Source: Nymphalis io (Eukaryota > Arthropoda > Insecta > Lepidoptera > Nymphalidae). From it: DNA of 64,000 nt. The position numbers and the translations under genes were made by a program. The number at the start of each line of letters is the position of its first letter. The stretch's first letter is position 1. Of the stretch, positions 56,261 to 64,000 are shown piece by piece. The stretch covers positions 8,866,001-8,930,000 of the forward strand of contig NC_065906.1 in assembly GCF_905147045.1 (NCBI RefSeq), read 5' to 3'. The notes beneath the pieces are model-generated. The model did no database searches. It was not told the DNA's origin and worked only from the letters and a program-made list of their open reading frames with translations.

Positions 56261-56313
56261 ACGATTTGAGACACATTTAATTTAATACATAAATTAAATA
56301 TGTCTCAAATCGT
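56261..56313. repeat. 24-bp-arm inverted repeat
   Basis: The arm at 56261-56284 (starting ACGATTTGAGACAC) and the arm at 56290-56313 (ending TGTCTCAAATCGT) are reverse complements with one mismatch and a 5-base loop. Confidence 0.9.
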
Positions 56314-56334
56314 GTAAAGTAAACAGTTTGTTAA

Positions 56335-56560
56335 TTAAGCTGGTCTAAGCTCCTCCTTCTTTTGTTGAAAAGGTTTGGAGTTCATTCCAACACGCTGCTC
56401 CAATGCGGGTTGTGGCATATATATGGCAGATTTTCATCCCAAACATGCAGGTTTCCTCAAGGTACTTTCCTTAAACGCTGAAATGAAATGAAAATTCATT
56501 GGTGCTGGCCTGGGTTTGAGCCCGTATTCTTCGTGTTCGAACTACTGGACCATCGTCATA
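56335..56560 (-). repeat. decayed SINE family A copy
   Basis: AAAGGTTTGGAGTTCATTCC, ACGCTGCTCCAATGCGGG, ATGCAGGTTTCCTC and CTGGCCTGGGTTTGAGCCC follow the SINE order in reverse. Confidence 0.75.
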
Positions 56561-57124
56561 ACAGTTGTTGTGGTGTTAAGCATTTGTAGCATTTGTTTTA
56601 CGTGAATATCTTAATGAATGAATTTTTGTGATGTCCTCTTTTTAATTTTCGTAAAGAAACGCTATAGGTAAAATTAAACAAGGGGAGAGGTCGTCGCATG
56701 AAAGGTAAATTTCGTTATTGTAGTATAGAGCCTGACTATGTAAAACAAATCCTATGTATACTCGTATCTAATGAAAACACGGTAGCGAACAACTGACGGC
56801 AGCCATTTAATTATTATCATTAGTAAAGTCACTAGGTTACTGAAATGCTGAAAGGCTATCAGGTGGACATCGAACAACAGAGAAAAGCGTGGTGGTTCTA
56901 ATCATTCCCATTAGTAATAAAACCTTAGCCCAGAAATATGACCTTACAATGCAATACAAATAGAGGTTATTGTACACGGATGAACTTAGACATAAAATAC
57001 AGACAAGTATACACTTATCCCTTAGGGAGCGATCTTTTCTAGGTAACCTTAAGCTAAAGGAAAGAAACAAATAAGTTTACCAGTATTATATATATTAAAT
57101 AAACATATATATATATATCAATAC

Positions 57125-57425
57125 ATAAGGCACAGGTCCCGAGGATTCAAAACCCAGGCCGGGTTGAATTATTCGGTTTTTATGTCGAAGATTCTAAGTA
57201 CGAATCCAGAGTCTAGAAGTTGGAAGTGTGTACATTCCCGTGCCTCGGAATGCACGTAAAGCCATTGCCCTTGTGCCCGAACTCTTTCTGGTCGTGTTGG
57301 ATTGCCTTGCCATCAGATTATGAGATTAAGGGAATAGAGAGTGTATATGTATTTGTGCACAAAGTTGCCTGCGCAGTTGGCTAATCTCATTTGAGATTGG
57401 CCGCCGTGGACCAAATCGGTAAGGA
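57125..57425 (+). mobile_element. SINE family C copy, partial
   Basis: AGGTCCCGAGGATTCAAAAC, AGTCTAGAAGTTGGAAGTG, CCGTGCCTCGGAATGCACG, TCTTTCTGGTCGTGTTGG and CTGCGCAGTTGGCTAATCTC match the full copy in order. The tRNA-like head is mostly lost. Confidence 0.78.
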
Positions 57426-57429
57426 AGAC

Positions 57430-58692
57430 ACCATAATTATGAAAATAGATACATTCGTATATATAAGTAACAAGTATTTATATACAAAATTTAATTGAAT
57501 ATTAGCGAAACATACAACTAAAGAGCACGATTGTGTTACATTAAAAAAACTGCTTAAAAAAAGTGTTCGCATTCGTATTTTTATTCTGATCATGTCGTAA
57601 AAGTCAGCAAAGGAAAATATTACGTTTTGGTGGTTTTCACTGTTCCACGTAACTTGAGTTTGTTTTGTTTCGACGTCGGTTCATTAGCTTCGGAGTAAAG
57701 GGCGGATGAGTCGTTAGCTAAACAGATAAACTAAGCGTGAATTTTAAATGAAATTAACGCCGAATGAGTTATAAGTTTGATAGTTCTATTTCATGAGCAC
57801 AAACGTTTGAATTTTTAACTCATTAAGCTTTGATATGAGAGCTCCACTGAATTTTTTTTATCATAGTTAGCCATTTTGTTTTTTTTTTTATAAAGCCTAA
57901 CTTAGGCAAACCTGTCTTCAATTTGACATCTTAACCTTTTTTAAATATTAAACAACTATAAAAATAGGCAAAGACAAAACAGTTCAGTTTCTCAGTAATT
58001 ATCAACAGATTCTTTTTTCTCTGTAATTATCAACCGATTCTTTTTTTTGTTTGGTTTTTTTTGAGGAGCTTTGGTGAACACTGAGTATTGAAAAGAAAGA
58101 AGTTTTCTTTCAATGATAACAAAAGTATTCTTTTTTTAAATCGTATAAAGTAACTTATAACACATCTTTACGACGAAGAATAAACATTGTTTGCACATGA
58201 CTTAACAAGAATCAAATAATTTATCTGGCGTTCAATCAAGTGGAAGACAGCGCTGCTGTTCGTCACCAGCTGAAGCCTCAAATAGTAAATTCGGGTGCTA
58301 CGTTTCACGCTAATATGAATTTTAATATATATATTAATGCGGTTGCCGCCTAGCGATGTAAAAATCTGTTTAATCGTGATCCTTGAGGCTATTATCGTCC
58401 TCGCTCAAAACATTATAAACGGGCATTACTTTTATTCTTTTAAAAAACAATATCATACTTTGTGCGATATAATGAACTCAATTATAATGCAAAAATAATA
58501 TAATATTGCACTAAAAGTATCAATCGTTTCATGCGTGCGGTTAGTTAATACTTTTCGATTATCGATAACATTATATAAGCTAACAGTTATAATTAATTTA
58601 AAATATATAATATATATTTATTATAAATGAGTGAATTATAAATGTAGTGTTTGTTTACGGAAAGTGGAAATAATATTAAATATAATAAATCT
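57430..58692. other. intron 3 sequence
   Basis: AT-rich. A tandem-like T-rich phrase, TAATTATCAACAGATTCTTT, is repeated as TAATTATCAACCGATTCTTT near 57996 and 58024. No gene is supported. Confidence 0.45.
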
Positions 58693-58870
58693 AAGCCGCG
58701 ATGGCCCAGAAACACATGAATTTTAACCGAAGATCAAAGGTTCAAGCACATTACCACCACAGAATTTTCATGTGCATAATTTTTATATATATAAATCATC
58801 TCGTGCTCGGCGGTGAACGAAAATACCGTGAGAAAACCTACATGTTGCGGATGGAAATCTTCTCCTTGTG
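58693..58870 (+). repeat. decayed SINE family A copy
   Basis: AAGCCGCGATGGCCCAG, AAAGGTTCAAGCAC, AATTTTCATGTGCATAA and TCATCTCGTGCTCGGCGGTG preserve the 5' half. The 3' half is lost. Confidence 0.7.
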
Positions 58871-59659
58871 TTTTAACTTATAAATCAAAGTGGATTAAAC
58901 TTCAAAAATGATCCCTAATAGAAGATGTTCTCCTTAAAATATGTATAAACAACAGGCAGTCATAGAGACTGCCGCTAGAAGTGAAAACTTGAAACTGTTA
59001 AATATATTTGTCTAATTTCCACATCTATTGGCACTCCAAGTAATAATTCCAACCCTATTATTATATAGCTTTTTATTAATCTAAATTTACAGTATGTCGC
59101 AAACTCGGTACAAAATAATAATACAGCTTAATTTAAATTTAATATTTAAAATACATTTGTATTATTAGTAATTTGTTTATTGTTAGTTTTTACATAAATT
59201 TCAATCATAATTATCTTCATTAATTTCCACAATACTTAAATTATTTTTCGATTTCATAATATTAATATTAGCATGTCGGTGACGCGAAGCGACGGGTCTA
59301 TCCCCTATGACAAACAAGTTTTCACTTCAAAAATTCAGTAAGCAACGGATAACGGATTCCTTAGAAAAAAAAGAAACAAAATAACAGAAAATCGATCTCT
59401 ATTGAATTTGAGATGTGAATTTAAGAAATAAATGTAATTATAAGCATATGAAACACTGAAAGAACACTTGATGCGAAGAAAGCTGATATTAATTGACCCG
59501 CGTGAGGTGGGATACAAGACGCGTGTCACAAGATTCTTGATGGATATAAATCGTCATTGATATGAGGAAAATGGCCGCGGTGCTGACATGACAACGGATG
59601 ATAGGAGATAATCATAGTACTAACACGTATAACGACTGGACGACAAAAGTATTGATGGT

Positions 59660-59870
59660 TTTTTTTTATAGTATAGGAAGGCGGACGAGCATATGGTCCA
59701 CCTGATGGTAAATGGTCACCAACGCCCATAGACACTGGCATTGTAAGAAATGTTAATTATCGCTTACATTACCCATGCGCCACCAACCTTGGGAACTAAG
59801 ATGTTATGTCCCTTGTGCCTGTAATTACACTGGCTCACTCACCTTTCAAATCGGAACACAACAATACAAG
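59660..59870 (-). repeat. repeat family D copy
   Basis: A T-run at 59660, then AGGAAGGCGGACGAGCATATG, CCACCTGATGGTAAATGGTC, GCGCCACCAACCTTGGGAAC and CACTGGCTCACTCACC. It is nearly colinear with the copy at 7568. Confidence 0.8.
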
Positions 59871-60359
59871 TACTGTTTGCGTTTACTGTTTTTTAATAGT
59901 AACATATACTTTAGAATAATAATTTATGAATTCATTATTTCAAACATTTCAATAAACAACTCGATGAAATCTTATAAATATCTTATAATCATAACATTTA
60001 ATAATACTTCTATGAAATGTGCATATACGGTCCAAACAACTATGGTCCTTATAGCAGTTATTATGTTTGTAACTTTATACAAGCTCCACATAAATCTCTG
60101 GTACGTCCCTAATTTCATTTTTTTCGCACATAAATCTGGATATATTTCCAATATCAGAAGAAATCTTCGTCCATTCATGTGTAAGAGCCACGGGCAGTCT
60201 CTGAGAGCGACTTTAGTAGGATTATTGCGACAAAAGTTATAATAACTTTACAAAACTTAGTTGTTCGAGTAGATAGCGAAGAGCGGATAATATATAGACT
60301 ATTTAGTTTATTATTTATATTATTAGATTTACTTCATGTAATATAATATAATTTTGATA

Positions 60360-60600
60360 TAAAGCATTTACTGATGAGCCGACCGCATTTCGTGACGGCA
60401 GACGATATGGAGCTCTCTTTATGACGTAACCATGTCCTTCCTCCGCCGCCGCCCCCTAGTCCCTTATGTATGAGTGGCTTACTGTTTCACTCAAAGACAT
60501 CAAACCTTGATGCCTGGTAATAGTTTGGTCAGGAATTCCTGGTTGTCCACTCTTTACGCCCAGCCTGTTTGCCTTTGCTGTCGAAACATAAAAAGCTACA
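60360..60600. other. unassigned GC-richer block
   Basis: It contains CTTCCTCCGCCGCCGCCCCC and AGGAATTCCTGGTTGTCCAC in AT-rich DNA. I found no reading frame with a recognisable motif and no second copy in the window. It may be an old transposon or a regulatory segment. Confidence 0.4.
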
Positions 60601-60749
60601 AAATTAACTTTTCTCATGACTTAATTAATAAAGTAATTATGTAAAATATATTATACCGTTTAAGTCTGAACGCACCTAGTCCGAAACGGAATTTAATATA
60701 AATAATGTTCCGTGATATATGTATATTACTTGGGGAACAGGTATAAATA

Positions 60750-60905
60750 ATAATAATAATAATATCCTGGGACATTTTTCACACACGGCCATCTGAACAC
60801 AAATTAAACTTGTACAGATCTTGTACTATGGAAACCAGACAACTGATATACTACATATGCTACTATTTTTCTTTTGTAAATACATACTTATATAGATAAT
60901 TACAC
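60750..60905 (-). mobile_element. SINE family B copy, 5'-truncated
   Basis: ATT-type tail, then ATATCCTGGGACATTTTTC, CACACGGCCATCTGAAC, GTACTATGGAAACCAGACAAC and ATACTTATATAGATAATTAC. It stops where the head should begin. Confidence 0.82.
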
Positions 60906-61443
60906 CATATAAACTGACGGCGACGCGGATATATTAAAATACAGGGTACGGCAAGCGTAAAATAACTCGGAATGATCGCATGATCGTCCGAAAATATAGC
61001 ATATTATTTATAGTTATGAATGTTATTATATATATTACATCTAATTTGCAAGGATTCTATCTAATATTATGATGATATATTAATTTTTATCCTGGGTAGT
61101 GTGTGATACATATTATATTATATCCCATAGTTAGAAGCCAGCTCAATAAACCAAGGTACAAAAGATGAAGAACACGTGCCTGTTTAACGATTCAGAAATC
61201 TAAATAAATATAGATAAGTAGAAAGATAAAATCCATCCGTCCATACAATATACCTATCATTCATTTTATAAAATCCTATTATTTTGTAATAACTTAAACA
61301 ATCACAATTCGTACTGTACCTTACTGTTTTATTTCCATTATTATGTATTAATCAGACTTTGCGTTATATTAATATGAAATGTTTTGCATAAAGGTACATA
61401 CAATTATATTTTTTAATAGAAATGACGATTTCTTAGTGATTTC

Positions 61444-61744
61444 CGTAACAGCCTGTGAATGTCCCACTGCTGAGCTAAAGGCCTCCTCTCCCTTTTTGAG
61501 GAGAAGGTTTTAGAGCTTATTCCATCACGCTGCTCCAGTGCGGGTTGGTGGAATACACATGTGGCAGAATTTCAGTGAAATTAGACGCATGCAGGTTTCG
61601 TCACGATGTTTTCTACCACCGTTAAGTACGAGATGAATAATTCAATCACAAATTAAGCACATGAAAATTCAGTGGTGCTTGCCCGGGTTCGAATCCACGA
61701 TCATCGGTTAAGATTCACGCGTTCTTACCACTGGGACATCTCGG
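61444..61744 (-). mobile_element. SINE family A, complete copy
   Basis: From CGTAACAGCCTGTGAATGTC to ACTGGGACATCTCGG in reverse orientation, with a good B-box (GGGTTCGAATCC). A 13-bp duplication, TCTTAGTGATTTC, is at 61431-61443 and 61752-61764, with a few extra bases next to the head. Confidence 0.92.
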
Positions 61745-61764
61745 ATTGGTATCTTAGTGATTTC

Positions 61765-64000
61765 ATAATATAAAATATTCATTATAATTCAATTAGAAAA
61801 TTGAATATGTTTTAAACAGCGAAGGATAAAATTTAACGTGATTTTAATATATCGCTGTGCGTTTTTAACTCGAAACTTCTATAGCAAGTAAAATCAGTTT
61901 ACATGGAGCGTTCATTCCAGTTATCTCTCAGGTTGTAGATTTTTATGAAGGGTTCAGTGGGGCTCGAATCAATTTACGATGCAATTTGTGAGCTAGGGGA
62001 CTAGTATGTGTAATAACTGGGGCGAAAAGTGTATTTTGCAGTATATAATGGACTATTAAGGTGGATGTTTTCTAAAATATACAAAATCTTTAAAGTATTT
62101 GTAGACATTAATGGTGTGAAGATGATTAATAATTCTTACATTACTATTGTCTATGCGACTCATAGACAATGGCTCAGTGGCTAGAAAATGTGAATCTGAA
62201 CCGTCGTGTGTACAAGCAACCTCTACTGGGGCCGAATTCTACTAAGGAGAGGAATTCTTAGTCCAGCAAAAGGACATTCACAGGTTTTTTTTAAGGAATT
62301 ACTAATATTTCTAAAGTTTTTGATAGGAGTGGGGATGACAATAATCAAAGGGGTCAGGATCAAACCTGCGACTTTTACATCGCATGGCGGCTCGTAAACC
62401 ATTGCACTATTGACGCTTCATAATAAAAACCTATATAGTAGTTGACATATTTTGTCATGAGGACACCTTTTATCTACTTATGCTACCAATATAAATTCCA
62501 TTGAAAAAGATATGTGAATTCTGCTGTAATGAAGAGTAACAATTAAATGGTAAATGATTCACTGCTGTGCAAATAGCTTGAAGTTTATTCCAGTAGTTGA
62601 TATATATGTGTCGGAATTATTTCCAACAAATGCTGGTTACCTTACGATATTTTCCTAGAACTAGAATATCTATTAGGATAGCGTCGTAGATTTCCTTCGT
62701 GTATTATAAGTATGAGGAAGACGACGCAGACATGTAATTTCCCTGATATTCCAAAGACATTTAAATATATTTTCAAAATTTCAATATTCATCAAGTAAAA
62801 AATCTACGTCTACAATAGAATAATGTTGGTAGAGGTTATGTTCACACATTCTGTAATTATAATTTTAAATTTTAATTTATGATATGAATAAAAAACGGAA
62901 CTTTTACGTGAAAGGTCATTTCAAGATGTATTCGTTGTACATTTAGCGTAGGAATTGAAAATTTTTAATCTATATTGTCTTCAACACGTCCCACTGACGT
63001 ACAAGGTTCCTCGCGTCTAGGCGCCTCGGAGGCATTGTCAGCCTCGGCCTCTCCTCTCATCAACCTCGGGCACTCGGGCGTCTGATTAAGAGTCAGCTCA
63101 GTGTAAGCGATTATTTGAATCATTGAAACATAATAACAGCGCGCAGTGTGATGTTCTAATTAAACATTCATAAAGATATGAATTCATTTCGAATTTATTT
63201 TCATTTTTTATTAAAACAATGCCGTTCATTTTCCACTACAGAATATATTTGTTATTTCGTATATTTTTTTTTCGCGTAAATTATTTTCCACAGATTTGTT
63301 AGGATTATTTAAATTGGTTCTAGAAGAGTACAAGTTCCGCAATTAAAAATGTTTGAAGCAACAAAAGCGACGCTTTGCGATTTCTTGCAATTTTAAAATT
63401 ACATTTTTTATGTAAGCTGCAAACAATTTTGTTAGTGAAATTATTCAGAAGTTACATCTAATTCTCGTATCGCATTTTGTATTGTAAAAATAATTTTATC
63501 GTAAGGAATTTCTTAACTTAAAATATAGTTTAATTTTATGACTCGCTTCTAGACGAGAAGCCTTTTATAATAGTTCGTATTCTCGAAATAAATACATTTA
63601 ATGTATGTATTAGCATAAAACGAGTAACTCAACTTCGTATCACTAAAAATAAAAAATAAAATACTTTTAATAAATAATTACTGATAAAAAAATATAATTG
63701 TAAGTCAAAAAATATCTTAAGATAAATACATAGTTTAACATTAGTTTTATATTTCGAGACTTCAAGTAGAAATTCATTTTAATTCTCATTTTAAAGTTTT
63801 ATGAAGTGGATAACAAAATTTCGAATAGATGATTTGAGATGACATCGCAGCGTCGCGCGTCGTGAGGAACTCGAAAGTTTTCTAATTAAAACGTCTTTAA
63901 GGCGTTTTAATAATGACGCCCACTTTCAGAAGCAACCAACAAGAGACATTCCTGAGTTTGCAAAATTTTATATTAATATTTCTTCTTTTATACAATTAAG
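61765..64000. other. right-edge sequence, no exon confirmed
   Basis: AT-rich. A decayed SINE A copy (GACAATGGCTCAGTGGCTAG, then CTTAGTCCAGCAAAAGGACA) is at 62165-62290, and a scrap in reverse at 62560-62650. A GC-rich patch at 62985-63085 is discussed under findings. The next exon of the PH-like gene is not recognisable here. Confidence 0.45.

Noticed and set aside
60370..60400. Hammerhead ribozyme starting CTGATGAGCCG
   Set aside because: The GAAA core strand is missing after the possible stem II, so the core cannot be completed.
63929..63990. Next exon of the PH-like gene after CCCACTTTCAG
   Set aside because: The reading KQPTRDIPEF does not continue a PH-domain pattern and there is no donor in the window.

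Overview
The window is AT-rich animal DNA carrying introns, with GT/AG splice sites at every supported exon, and it is crowded with interspersed repeats. The repeats point to a moth or butterfly (Lepidoptera): tRNA-headed SINEs, R1-clade and CR1/jockey-like LINE pieces, and a mariner relic, all of types common in lepidopteran genomes. A nymphalid butterfly would fit the main SINE family, but that is only a guess. There is no CRISPR array, operon or other prokaryotic feature, and no free-standing tRNA or rRNA gene.

Three host genes can be supported, all on the + strand. (1) The last two coding exons of a cathepsin F-like papain-family cysteine protease lie at 155-271 and 1035-1180; they carry the catalytic His and Asn and end in a stop codon. 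(2) A single uninterrupted reading frame at 10123-10755 encodes a 210-residue lysine-rich coiled-coil protein that I do not recognise; a polyadenylation signal follows it. (3) The first three recognisable exons of a PH-domain-like protein lie at 15335-15404, 46538-46585 and 50541-50614. The first intron is about 31 kb, and the gene runs off the right edge.

The rest is repeats. SINE family A (about 300 bp, tRNA-like head) has complete copies with clear target-site duplications at 656-976, 11540-11841, 23634-23936, 32805-33114 and 61444-61744, plus rearranged copies and many decayed ones. SINE family B (tail of ATT repeats) is at 11984-12245, 49255-49492 and 60750-60905. SINE family C has a full copy with a 14-bp duplication at 53436-53807 and several pieces. 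A 5'-truncated LINE with an open 679-codon reverse-transcriptase frame is at 29940-32144 (-), and 3' stubs of the same LINE are at 37297-37370 and 41817-42144. R1-clade remnants are at 2935-3400, 19590-19710 and 25232-26212, a mariner relic is at 51085-51608, and a widespread unnamed 3'-end-like repeat (family D) recurs at least ten times.

No new defence or biosynthetic system is visible. The most unusual structures are a SINE whose 5' head is inverted (42313-42563), as expected from twin priming, and a second copy of that same rearranged SINE in the opposite orientation 5 kb away, with about 54 bp of flank (37435-37744). Two loci also share a SINE variant with an AT-rich internal insert. An 87-bp near-perfect palindromic element lies at 27396-27482, and a candidate solo LTR or TATA/initiator promoter lies near 22560-22830.
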